From: Phytophthora sp. 'mugwort'
Taxonomy: Eukaryota; Oomycota; Peronosporomycetes; Peronosporales; Peronosporaceae
Assembly: GCA_033558025.1 (NCBI GenBank)
Contig: JAUCEF010000003.1
Span: forward strand, 1,638,001-1,702,000
Length of the DNA stretch: 64,000 bases
Reading direction: 5' to 3'
Each line of letters begins with the position of its first letter. Within the stretch, counting starts at the first letter, position 1. Position numbers and translations under genes: made by a program. A model generated the notes under the pieces. The model had not been told where the DNA came from and did no database searches. It saw only the letters and a program-made list of their open reading frames with translations. Shown here in pieces: positions 45,022 through 54,943 of this stretch.

Positions 45022-45261
45022 ATGGTCTGCAGACCGAGTAAGGAGCTTAAAACGAATGTAACTACGGATGATCCAAAGCAAATTGTGGGGTCGACTATGC
45101 TACACGCTGACAAAATCATTGTTCTGGGATAGCGTTTCCCCCCCCCCCCCCACAGAGTCCTGATGGGGAGTCTGCAATATTTGAGATCAGTATAAGCGAC
45201 AAAAAACTAACATCTATCGAGGGTATCGAAATAGACTCGTGCGAAATGGTCTTGTTTAAAT
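45022..45261 (+). pseudogene. Small Polinton ORF broken at a C14 run
   Basis: An ATG at 45022 opens MVCRPSKELKTNVTTDDPK and continues to IIVLG and a stop. Beyond a run of fourteen C (45138-45151) a different frame reads SAIFEISISDKKLTSIEGIE and ends at a TAG near 45259. The two halves together would be about 75 residues. The product is unrecognised. It follows the fibre gene on the same strand by 14 bases and may be a particle or fibre accessory protein; that is inference. Note the gene is interrupted exactly where a sequencing or slippage error is likely. Confidence 0.45.
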
Positions 45262-45412
45262 AGCGACACGCGGGACGTGGGGTCGCTGACCCGCGGAGCT
45301 TACAGCTTAAACGTCTTCACAGTTTTTTTTTTTTTTTTTTTCTTTGGTTGGTAAGCCCACATGCATCCTCCCTCAGTCTGAGTCGATACGTCCACCTTCT
45401 TGTTAGTTTTAT

Positions 45413-45568
45413 CTAAATCTGTTGCCCAACAGCTGCCTGTGTCTTCTGAGGTCGATCATGGAACATTAGATTCTTCGTGATAGCTTTCAGCTCAGCAACG
45501 TTGAGATCAGAGTTATCGCCATAGCTACCAGCTGAGCTCGAAATGATGCGGGGATTAAAGAACAACAT
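45413..45568 (-). CDS. Small 51-residue Polinton ORF (unrecognised)
   Basis: ATG at 45568 to TAG at 45413-45415, encoding MLFFNPRIISSSAGSYGDNS and then a helical segment (LNVAELKAITKNL) and AVGQQI. It is downstream of the 45.6-46.6 kb gene and on the same strand. After its stop a shifted frame gives Lys-rich sequence (TNKKVDVSTQTEGG), so the original protein may have been longer. Composition and position suggest a real small gene of the element; function unknown. Confidence 0.4.
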   Translation of the reverse strand: MLFFNPRIISSSAGSYGDNSDLNVAELKAITKNLMFHDRPQKTQAAVGQQI

Positions 45569-45597
45569 GCTTGATTTATAGCAGGCGTGTTATAAGT

Positions 45598-46588
45598 TTT
45601 TTTTAAACGCTTCATCATCAATCAATCGATTGCTGTACATATCCACAGTGAACGATTTCAGCTGTTTGATGATGCTTGGATTATCGTTTCCTAAGTCAAG
45701 CTCGCCCTTTAGCTTATCATACTCAGCTCAAAGGGTCTCAAGTGGGTCCGCGAGCTTATTGTGGAAATTATACATGAGATGTGTGATGGCAAGAATCTCC
45801 TTAAACATTGTTTTTTGTCGACGATACTGAGCTTATCGTACGCAGCTTGGTCAATATGGTGCTTATACATAGGGGTCCTTATCATATCTTGGAGACTATC
45901 GCTGATATTGCATTTAGGTCCGAACTTCCTTCGATTTGGTTGTACAATCACCAGTGTATTTGCATCCCCCAGATCAGGTAAACGTATGTACTTGCTACCA
46001 AGCTGACGATGTATGTACGCGCTTGGAGTGGCTAAGCCCGGGATCTCATTGAGATTGTAAGTACGACCCCGTCGGACTACTCCATCCAGTGGAGCTATAC
46101 CCGCACCTCTTAGGCCACGTCCCTCTAATTTAGGGAACGCGTCAGAATATCGCTTAGCTTTAAATTATATACTGACTTCGTAGCCCTCATCTGATTGAGC
46201 GGCCATCAGAGCTGATCTTAATGATTTTGAGCTTGAACCTCTCACAGCGTCCTAGCGGTTTCATATCGCTGTGAGCCTCGCCATATGGTTGGAAAGCTGT
46301 CTCGGCCTCGTCGTGAAGCTTCTGCAATTCATCTGGTTCCTCAATATATTCCTCAGTACTTTGACGTTTGATGTCTTGAACGCTACCTAAGATAGCTTTA
46401 TTTACAATCTTAAGATTCTCATCAAGATTGTTTCGTCTTTGTTTGTTAAGTTCCTTCTTCTTCACCACTTTGGCTGCTTCTTCATCATTTGATGGAAATT
46501 GGTATTCAACGCCGGAAAGGTAACGATCTAATTCTTCAAAGTATTCTAATAACGATGTGAAAGTACCCATCCACTGGATGGTCTTCAT
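45598..46588 (-). pseudogene. Polinton ORF, unrecognised, broken
   Basis: Starts at ATG 46588 (MKTIQWMGTFTSLLEYFEEL). A Lys/Glu-rich helical stretch follows (KVVKKKELNKQRRNNLDENL, then VNKAILGSVQDIKRQ), with a stop at 46187-46189. Another frame gives RRGRTYNLNEIPGLATPSAY, KYIRLPDLGDANTLVIVQPN and RRKFGPKCNISDSLQDMIRT, and the tail ADPLETL...AEYDKLKGELDLGN comes in a further frame near 45740-45690. The total would be about 330 residues. I do not know the family. Its position after the integrase and its length leave open a structural or packaging protein. Confidence 0.5.
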
Positions 46589-46699
46589 GAGATCAGACCA
46601 AGCGTTACCAGTTACTTGCTTATTTTTCTATTTGTAATATTTAATGGACGAGTGGATGCTGGCTCACCGAAATAATAATCCGAATGAGGTTTTAACCCA

Positions 46700-47680
46700 T
46701 TTTTTGTATCAACAATCCGCTTCAGGCGAAATGGGATGGCATCACGTTCGCTCGCCAACTGACTGTAATAATCTGTTAGGATTCTTTGGCGTCGTTGTCG
46801 GCGTTGGTCAGCTTTGGTTCCATATCTTCATCGGCGCCGCTCATTACTCCATGTCTGGCTTCCTCCTCACCTGGTGTAAAATCCTTTGCTACCTTTTTCT
46901 CATCCTGTTTACCAATTAATATCAGGTCAAGTCCTCTGGCGTTGGCCATATTTACAAATGATTGGAATGTGATTGCCCAATTGACTCTATTAGTGATAGC
47001 AGGCTTCGTACGATACTATCTTTACCAAATACACTAATGGAATTACCATCAATCCATATATGTCCATCTACATCAGCAAATGGTGTTTTATTCGGCCCAA
47101 CGAGAATTGGAATAATTTTTCTTTCTCAACCTCTTAGCTTCAAGCACACCTTATTTATGCTAATGGTCCAGAATAGTTTAATCTTGCTATCAGTCTGGTC
47201 AGACGTTGTGGATGTTGACTTATCGAGTTGAAAACTATTATCAAGTCTTTGCGTCGTGCGATCTGCGTCAATCCCTCCCGAAATATTGAATCGTTTTTGC
47301 TTCGATCCAATAACTTGCCATATTTGATAGGGGGTCGGCTTATCTTCTTCCCCATTTCACGGTGTACTTCCTTTTCAGTTAGGTGTGCGAGGAAGCGAAC
47401 ATCTTCGGTGAAAATGTCTCTGATATTATCGTACGTCGCAGACCAATCGATATTTAATGCTAAATATACTCTATTTAGCTTAATGCTGTATGTCTTCACA
47501 TCTTTTCCAATGTAATATTTCGATAGCTGACGACCGTTGAAGCAAGAAGGTGATTACGTAAGTCTGCAAGAATCGGATAACCCTCAAATATTTGAGCAAC
47601 TGCTGTCTTAAACTGCTCTTAATCATCATCTCCTTCATTGGGGTTAAATCCTTTTCCGCCAAGTCTTCCGCTACTTCAAT
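46700..47680 (-). pseudogene. Polinton ORF, unrecognised, broken
   Basis: Segments across frames read EQFKTAVAQIFEGYPILAD (near 47610-47560) and then YSIKLNRVYLALNIDW, NIRDIFTEDVRFLAHL and KKISRPPIKYGKLLDRSKND (47499-47260). KIIPILVGPNKTPFADVDGH and IWIDGNSISVFGKDSI follow in another frame (47130-47020). The end is acidic (ARGLDLILIGKQDEKKV, EDMEPKLTNADNDAKE; 46950-46780). About 310 residues in all. The mixed beta-like pattern does not let me assign it; a minor capsid or capsid-associated protein is possible but unproven. At least three frame breaks. Confidence 0.45.
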
Positions 47681-47717
47681 CTGTATTCCAATATCTGTAG
47701 TCTTAGGACGAATCTGA

Positions 47718-48180
47718 ACTTTTTATTAGCCGTACGCACTCTGTTTGTATTAGTTTCACTATCAACTGAAACAGGTTTGAGGTTCAGTGTTTGTTTCATC
47801 AGTTGATACCTCAGGGTTTGTCTGGGAGGATTCATCACTCACCGTTTTTAAGGACTCAGATGACTCGGTTGTCGAGTCTGTCTGAGTTGATTCAGTTGAT
47901 TCTTCGCTACAGCAGTTATGCCATTCGAGATATCAATAGCCCATGACGCACCTTCATACATCTCCCGCTTGACTTTGGCTTGCCGAACACGACGCTTGAG
48001 CTTTCTCAAGAAGCCCCTGTCGCTTCTGCTCTCTCTGAGCGAGGGATGTGTAATTGGGGAACAATGTGAGTCTATATATCATTCTAATCATAAAAAAGTG
48101 AGTGGATCAATACTCTCACCAGTAGCTCGGCATAACCGAATCGTGGTGAAACGATGCGTACGAATGGCATATATGATTTC
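47718..48180 (-). pseudogene. Polinton ORF, basic then Ser/Thr/Glu-rich, broken
   Basis: A strongly basic segment (GFLRKLKRRVRQAKVKREMY) near 48015-47960 is followed by EGASWAIDISNGITAVA. After a frame change comes a Ser/Thr/Glu-rich tail (TTESSESLKTVSDESSQTNP), ending near 47770. A basic head with an acidic Ser/Thr tail would suit a DNA- or membrane-associated virion protein, but no family motif is visible. Confidence 0.4.
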
Positions 48181-48182
48181 GC

Positions 48183-48407
48183 TCATTTAGTAGATTGAAA
48201 TAGCGATCCTCGATGCAAGGGAAATGGGACGCCAAAGATGATTTCCAATTCTCGCTGGTATTTACGATTGACAACTGTTTTACGAAAGTATGCTGTTGCA
48301 TCAAGATTCAACAACTTCTTTTCTATGCGGTTCACTTCTTGAATGATCCATAGCTTTCGACGAAGCTTAGCAAGCTCACGTTCCTTTTCTGAAAAATTCG
48401 GACACAT
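48183..48407 (-). CDS. Small Polinton ORF, 74 residues, unrecognised
   Basis: ATG at 48407 (MCPNFSEKERELAKLRRKLW) to a stop at 48183. Mostly helical and charged, with RKTVVNRKYQRELEIIF and ending FPLHRGSLFQSTK. It begins about 110 bases after the integrase chromodomain frame ends, on the same strand, as part of a tight gene array. It may have continued into the basic ORF that follows. Function unknown. Confidence 0.45.
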   Translation of the reverse strand: MCPNFSEKERELAKLRRKLWIIQEVNRIEKKLLNLDATAYFRKTVVNRKYQRELEIIFGVPFPLHRGSLFQSTK

Positions 48408-48514
48408 ATTTTGGGTTGGTTTCTATATAATAAGTCAGATATAAAAATTAGATGTTTCATTTGTTGTGGCGGGCGAAACCAACACCGGAGCTCTTTGAAT
48501 TCCAGTACTCAGAC

Positions 48515-49531
48515 TCAAGGGTAGATCGCTTGTTTTTGTTGACCAATCGGAGAGAGATTATCTTGTTGTTCCCAGGACAGATCGTCATATCCAATCCATT
48601 TGACGAGATATTTGTATCTAACTGATTGCTTTTTTTTATGGTCCATAACCTTCTCAACCTCGAATATTTGTTTACTCGTAATCTGTGCATTCGTTATCGC
48701 GTCATTAATCAGTTTGATATCATTTGGTGCCTTGGAGAGTGTATGTCCATTCATAGATTTAATTTGAACTCGTTAGCCATCGATGCCAACTATCATATAT
48801 TGCCTTGCTCCATCTCGCTGATTCCTTTTCAAATTGCGTCTTCTTCAAACGATATAACACAGAAGCTCCAATTTAAGCCGATTCTCAAGCTTATCCATAG
48901 CGTTGTTGTTATGATCTAATTCAGATTCAATAACCTGTCCAGATGCTTCATTCGGACTCAGTTTGATAGAAGTGTGCTTAGTATTGTTACAGTTGTCGAT
49001 GACATCGCTTAGTAGCTTGAGCGTTAGTGGTTGCTTTATCTTCATCAATCTCGACTTAAGCGTACGGTTAAAACGTTCAACCTTGCCCATCGTTCCGTGA
49101 TCACCCGGTTCGATGTTGTGGTGAGTGATAGATTTGCTTTTGAAATAGGCGTGGGCATGCCTATTCATGAACTCAGAGCCATTGTCGGTAGTTAGAATAT
49201 CAGCTTTAAGTGATTCAAGAGATTTAATACCCTTAGAGATGCTACTCCAACGCTTGTCCGCTAATATCTTAGCAAATCCAATTCTGGTGTTGATAGTAAT
49301 AGCCGTTAGAATCGTCTTTCCTTTCCAAAATGCTAAATCTGCCTGCCAACAGTTGGGATGGCTTGAAGCAATCTTAAAATCATCAAATCGGGTTGCTTTG
49401 CCGTTGTAGCGTTGGATATCGGTCTGCTTGGCATACCACTCCTTAACATCCTTCAGACTAATAGATTTTTCAATTTTTTTTAGCCTTCTGATACAGAGCA
49501 TTGCTGCCGATATACCCTGTTTTAGGGTCAT
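48515..49531 (-). pseudogene. Polinton integrase with C-terminal chromodomain, two in-frame stops
   Basis: Frame from 49531. An N-terminal helical segment is followed by the RVE catalytic core: ADLAFWKGKTILTAI (first Asp), ILTTDNGSEFMNRHAHAYF (second Asp) and MGKVERFNRTLKSRL (Glu). A chromodomain in the same frame reads EVEKVMDHKKKQSVRYKYLV, then KWIGYDDLSWEQQDNL (48690-48560). Only two TGA/TAA codons interrupt it, at 48847-48845 and 48775-48773, with no frameshift, so this is the least damaged gene of the element. The enzyme joins element ends to the host chromosome; the chromodomain would guide it to methylated histones. If the stops were sequencing errors it would be about 339 residues, close to normal. 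Confidence 0.88.
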
Positions 49532-49662
49532 GTTAAAGCGTCAATAGTAGCTCGTCCATGTTCTATATTGGAAACAAGACAAATATGCAAAGCGTTCCCG
49601 CTAAATATCGAGCGGAATTGTTGAACCATCATCTAAAACCTTACGCCTGTCGTACCAATCGT

Positions 49663-52600
49663 TTAGGGCAGTCTTTGTTTGATATATGTAATGATTGATT
49701 TAGTCTCTTTAATAACGCGGAAACCCTTGTTAGTTCCTCTGATAGTTATATGATCGCGAACAACAGACTCTAAGTTCTCAGACGATAATAAATCATTGTT
49801 CTTGTTCTTTTGAATACCCTTTGCGGACAGCTTGAGATATTTGACTTTCCCATTAAGAAGTCTTTCATATTTCTTGACCTTGTGTTCTTCATCTGGGATA
49901 TAGCAAATGTAATTCTTGCTGGATAGTGCTACTATCGCATCACCTCGCCACTCTTCCTTGAATAGGTCAGGAGTGAATGTAGCATAGATGGACACTTCCT
50001 TGTTATAGTCTCGCGGAAACCATTCATACTTGTGTTGCTTGAAGTGGTCTTGAAGCTCATGCTTGATACACTCGCGGAAAGGATTATCACAGCTGAAAGC
50101 GATATACGCTGAGTCACTGTCCATCTCCTGATATTGAAAATCGCTGCGATCGAAGTAGAAATCGATGCAATCGTAGTAGAATTTGGAGCATTCGGAGCTT
50201 AGCAAGCTGATAGATGGCAATCGATAGATGATTCTTACTCTTGACGAGGCGCTTTTGTTCATGGTAATCTCACATGAGCCATTTAGCTCCTCCAACGAAC
50301 GAAACGTGAAATGTTCGATCTTTTTTCTCAATAGCTGTCTCTTCAGACTCATATTTAACCATCTTATGCTTGCTCATATCCATGCCGGAACGATAAAACG
50401 CAGAGTTGCCAACGAGCTTCATCATCATTCCAACCGTCTTCTTGTTATCATCGGCATTACCGTCGCGTCGTGCTTGAGATACCTCTTCCATAAATGGCTT
50501 GAATTCTTTGTGAGCACTCGCCTTAATGAAGATGTAGGTCTTCGGAATCTCCATTCCATGAGATAGGTACCATTTGAGTAGAGGTGCATAAATGAGTATT
50601 TTCTCACCGAAGTAGCTACCAATGAGCTTGCGAGCGGGGTTGGCCCCATTTTTACCGTGTGTGTAGTTGTACTCATACATATGTGAACCAATGATCTTCT
50701 CATCAGTGCAATCAATTTCAATTTTTTTAAAATAGGAGTCATTTCGCTAAAGTACTCTTTCAAGTGGTCTGGAGTTCGAATGTCGTCTTCGAGAAAACCA
50801 AAGATCTTGCCATTGACTATATCATCAATGATACCATTATATGATTCAATTGTAGTCAATCGACCGCAATGCATATCATTACCCAGAGCCCAGAGATAGA
50901 GAGCATTAGCGTCATACTCAATGACTTTTTTCACAAGCTTGTCGCCACGAATAAGAGTTTCATTGCGTTTGGCGTAGCGGTTAAAGATAATCGACGGCCC
51001 GCCGGCAATATTATCCTTCATTCTACGGTAGATCTCTTTCTCCGCTACATCAATTGAATATACTAACTGATCGGAGTTGAAATCATAAAGGCTCTTTTTC
51101 CGAAATCCACCGATGGACATCTTTACGAGCCACATTGCACTCGATGCAGTTAATCATAATGTTGCCAAGATATGACCTTTAGAGTTATTAATTTTATCAG
51201 CTGCCGCGGTTCCAGCAGTTAGAGGACAATAGCATAAAGCGCAAAGATACTTTTGCCTTTCTAATAATGTATTCAGATGATCAATCGTCATATCATTGAC
51301 GTTTGGCTTCAGCGTCTTGAGCCTTGTACCCCTTCATTCGTTTCTCAGGAAATCCAAACCCTGAACTAGCTATTCTCGGTTGCTTCCAGAGGGTTTTGTG
51401 GCATGTCTGATACATAACCTCTTCCGAAAGACCAGGTGGAGAAACTCCATCAGTCAACATATCGAGATCAAAGCTTTTGAATAATTCTCGCTGATATTGG
51501 ATAGCTTTGATGAATGGCACAACATCCAGGTTGCTACCAGATCAGCTGATCCTTGATACTCTTCATGTCATAGTACTCCCAAACGAACTTGACGCGTTCA
51601 TAGTCTTCATTAGTAGCGATTGTCCCGCGAAGATCGCTATTGAAAGCCTTCTTAGGGGGATTTTAGTCTCGTTGAGTACATCAAATAAAGTTATGTACTC
51701 ATAAGGGAATATCCCCTTAGCAAGGCCACAAGTGCATTTAATCTTATCATCACACTTGCACCACCGAGGTAAGTAGTGAGATGATTTTCCAGAGATGTAC
51801 TTTGTGGGACATAATTTATAATATCAAGTATCTTGAAGTCGTCAGTTGCGATGCACGTATAACTGGGATTTCTGATAACGGATTTGATGTTGTCGGTCCC
51901 GATTACTGAGAAGGGATCTTTCTTAATAAGATTGATGTCATAGCTTCCAGAGTTGAATCCAAGAACAGATACTTGATCAAGGATACGTTTGATTTTATTA
52001 TATAATCCATAATCTCTGATATCAAAGTTCTGGATATTAGCATGCGCATCGTAGAATGATTGGGACTCTCCTTCCTTGATTTCATCATCGCTAGATGAGA
52101 GTGTGCCCTTCTCCTCCTCACGCATTACAATGTTTCTGAGTAAGATCTCATAGTTCGACACATTGCATCGCTGAATGATCTTAGCTGTGTTGTTAATATA
52201 CTCGAACATATCCTTTAGCAATGCACGCAGATCGTTATTAATGAAACATTCAACACGATTAGTTAAGCTATCTGATATCGAAACGATAACGGGGATGTGC
52301 TCATTTACACAGACAGTACTTTCTCAGTGGTTAATCTCTGTTGGCTTGAGGATGGATTCGAAATCATAGACAATGAAATGATCGAGGTAGTGATCCACAT
52401 GCTTTAGCGAGTTGGAGCAACTTCTTAATCATATTGTCAGGAGGAATGTAGATGCGTGTTAGCTTTGCGAACGACTCAATATTGACTTCATCGCATCTGT
52501 TCTTAGAGTGGTTTCGTTGAAGATCATATCAAAATTTCTGACACTGGTACTTGTTCTGAAACATTTCCATGTTCTTGATGTAGAGAGCATGATTCTCACA

Positions 52601-53290
52601 CGACAGGATGTTGATTCGGTCATAGCTCTTCTCTGATACACTCAACATGTCCGGTTTCCACATCCTTCGTATATAAGTTGATACTGAGCTGGAAGCATTC
52701 CTCGAGCTCATCGAATTGCAAAATGTCAATTGGCTTGAAGTTGCGAAAGAGACTTACGTGTAGCTAATACCCTTGTATGAACAATACCGCTTGAAGGTAT
52801 CCTCTACAAGGGATTGAATCTTGCGAGGATCTTTACCGCGATTGGAATGTAAAGCAATGCAATGGAAAACGCATTTATTGTTGAGCTTCCGAAAGTTGAT
52901 TTGTTTTCTAACATGCTTGTTATTGAGTATTACTTTAGGGATAACAGCTCCGCTATCACCGAGAGCGTGGTTGCGAAAGTAGATGAATGGCTTGAACCCA
53001 ATAATACCCAGGAATTTGTATCCAGATGAGGGGTATGGGAGCTTGTTTGCTAATTCTATTGCTCTAATAGGCGTTATCACCTTCCTTCGGATATCACCCT
53101 TGGAGGCGTCTTCAAGAGAAACTATCGGACTTCGGACGATGAGAGAGTGTTTAAAGAGGAGCTTGCGCGTAAGCAAGGGCAAAAGTCGATCACCAATTCC
53201 TTCGGACGTCCTGCACCAAACGGACCTAGCAACAGTAAAACACCTTTGTGTAGTAATAATGGAGGCTTTGTATCATAAACGTTAAGTGGA
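49663..53290 (-). pseudogene. Protein-primed DNA polymerase B of the Polinton, broken
   Basis: The gene is spread over several frames, about 3.6 kb, matching the roughly 1100-1200 residues of Polinton polymerases. The N-terminal part (53182-52754) includes FLGIIGFKPFIYFRN and KCVFHCIALHSNRGK. Exonuclease motifs follow: IVYDFES near 52374-52352 and VLGFNSGSYDINLIKK near 51970-51920. The palm shows motif A YDANALYLWAL (50919-50883), motif B KLVGNSAFYRSGMD (50421-50381) and motif C EMDSDSAYIAF (50131-50096). An endonuclease VII-like zinc segment lies between the exonuclease and motif A. The last part (ITIRGTNKGFRVIKETKS) ends at 49663. The polymerase copies the element from a protein-linked 5' end. 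At least five frame breaks make this copy inactive, although catalytic Asp residues remain. Confidence 0.88.
51133..51290 (-). other. Endonuclease VII-like HNH zinc segment inside the polymerase gene
   Basis: Between FKSFDLDMLTDGVSPPGLSE (51480-51420) and the polymerase segment beginning SLYDFNSDQ (51090) lies CALC (51243-51232), then DKINNSKGH. After a one-base frame change GNIMINCIECNVARKD follows, with CxxCN at 51147-51133. The pattern CxxC, DxINxSxGH, GN, CxxCNxARKD is that of recombination endonuclease VII / HNH proteins. Both zinc cysteine pairs and the H-N pair are present. Confidence 0.75.
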
Positions 53291-53356
53291 GTGTGGAGGC
53301 ACGTTTGACTTGTGAATCACAATTCAAGATATCACGACCGAGAGGATTGCTATAAT

Positions 53357-53396
53357 ATGAACGGGCGCTCGCTTAGCGCTTAGCGAGCGCCCGTTC
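53357..53396. repeat. Inverted repeat with 16-bp perfect arms
   Basis: TGAACGGGCGCTCGCT and its reverse complement flank the loop TAGCGCTT. It lies just beyond the polymerase gene and could be a structural feature near the element end. Confidence 0.9.
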
Positions 53397-54189
53397 AAGC
53401 AGTCGATTGGTCTTCATGTGTGGCGCAAAAAGGGCTCTGCCCTTTTTGACCAAAGAGAGTGTTGCCGCCAGGCCGTCATCTGGAACCCTCATTGAACTGG
53501 GGGCCATAGGAGAAATGATGACCTATTAAGAGATCGAGAGCCTCAAGCTGGGTTGTCTGCCCCGTTCGTTGCTGTTTGAATTATCTACATGTATGTGTGG
53601 TACTGTAGTAAACGGTCAGTCGGCCGAAATTTGTGCATTGTGGAAGTATTCAAATACACTTCAAGCGACTATGTAAGACTATGAAGACTGTCGTGTTGAA
53701 ATTCTCGCGTGGTTATGTTGAACGGATGTCATTAACACGTCATCCCCGACTCAAGGGGAACGGAATATAGCTTCCAGTGCGGGATTTGTGGCAAAGAAAA
53801 CCGCAAAAAAAAATCAAGGAAACAAAAGCGCATAGCCTAGCTCACTCTTTTCTCTAACCAATATGACTTTTTAGGGTAGGATACGTTTCCTCGTTGTCGA
53901 GATATTGAATATTGAAGACTGGGTCCAGCGCTCGGAGGCTATTGCACCGTGAAAGCCGTTCAATCGAACAGCGGTACTTCAGAATACTACTCCTGCGCTG
54001 GTCTATTGTTTACATTCTGCGCGACCCCGTTCACATGCTCAGCCTGGTCGTCGCAGCTAATACCGTCAGAAACATAGATATATAGTGAGCACAGGAAACA
54101 ACACCCAGACTTTACCTGCAGCGAATTGCCGAACACCTACTCGGCAGGGACTGCTTGTTCAGCCACGCGGTTTTGGTAGGCGAGATAGT

Positions 54190-54223
54190 TCCTCCCAAGG
54201 ATCTGGCGGAATCCTTGGGAGGA
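54190..54223. repeat. Inverted repeat with 13-bp perfect arms
   Basis: TCCTCCCAAGGAT and its reverse complement are separated by CTGGCGGA. Non-coding context. Confidence 0.9.
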
Positions 54224-54943
54224 CTAATTCCACACGTATACTACTCTAGGCAAGGGGTAGGTTAATAGTGGCATTCGCTCCGACGTGGCCCCCTGACCTC
54301 AAAACGACTCATTCTACAGGAGTGTATTTTTTAAAACGGCTTGGATCATGAACATATTTCGTCACTACACTTCGCAGCGATTGCTCATGGGTTCAAGCAC
54401 CCTGAGAAGTATATGACCGTATGAGTCTCGTAGTTGCATTTGAGGTTGCGGCGTTCGTTTTTTCGAAACCACCACACTTTCCGCTATCACTGAGACCTGT
54501 ATACCGTGTTAAGCTCATAGACAACGACGGGGAAATTCGCCACACTAGAATTTTTCATCGCGATCATTCAGTTTTAATTGATTATAATGGTCTCGCTGTG
54601 TAGTTTATTGCCGTTTATATGCACATTATTCATGTTACAAATGACATTTCAATATTAGCAGTAGACTTGAAAAATCAGTGTCAGTATTCAGCTGTGTACA
54701 AGCGAGACAAGCCCCTACGAGTGGAGAAAGAGATCACAGCACACTCAGGAGCAATACGTGTAAAGTAAATAGAGCGAGACAGAACCATTCATTTAGAGGA
54801 CCGGACCGAGAAGTCGGCACCAGCAACACAAGAGGGGTAGACAGGAACTTCTCGGGCATGCCATGCTGGAGCAACACAGCTAATGGACGACCAGCAAAGG
54901 ACGTTTTGTTCCTTGCACTTTGCATACAGGAAATATATTAACT

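Larger units (their letters stand above)
43472..53290. mobile_element. Polinton/Maverick-type element, decayed
   Basis: A block of about 10 kb with lower GC than its surroundings carries the signature gene pair of Polintons: a protein-primed family B DNA polymerase and a retroviral-type integrase with chromodomain, both on the minus strand. Several unassigned ORFs follow on that strand. On the plus strand lie a tail-fibre-like S74 gene and a small ORF. I did not find the packaging ATPase, adenovirus-type protease or a recognisable capsid protein; the unassigned ORFs between 45.4 and 48.4 kb may include the capsid genes, or those genes may be lost. Almost every ORF has frameshifts or stops. 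Terminal inverted repeats were not identified, so the limits are approximate. Confidence 0.85.
53291..54943. other. Non-coding stretch with hairpins
   Basis: No supported gene in 1.65 kb. Two perfect hairpins occur (53357-53396 and 54190-54223). An ORF of 60 codons at 54421-54603 on the plus strand (PVYRVKLIDNDGEIRHTRIF) could be a fragment of an element protein; I do not recognise it. The region may contain the right end of the Polinton. Confidence 0.4.

Noticed and set aside
53200..53290. A nucleotide-binding P-loop (GPFGAGRPK) upstream of the polymerase, possibly the packaging ATPase
   Set aside because: It lacks the GK(S/T) needed for Walker A and no Walker B follows; it reads into the polymerase N terminus.
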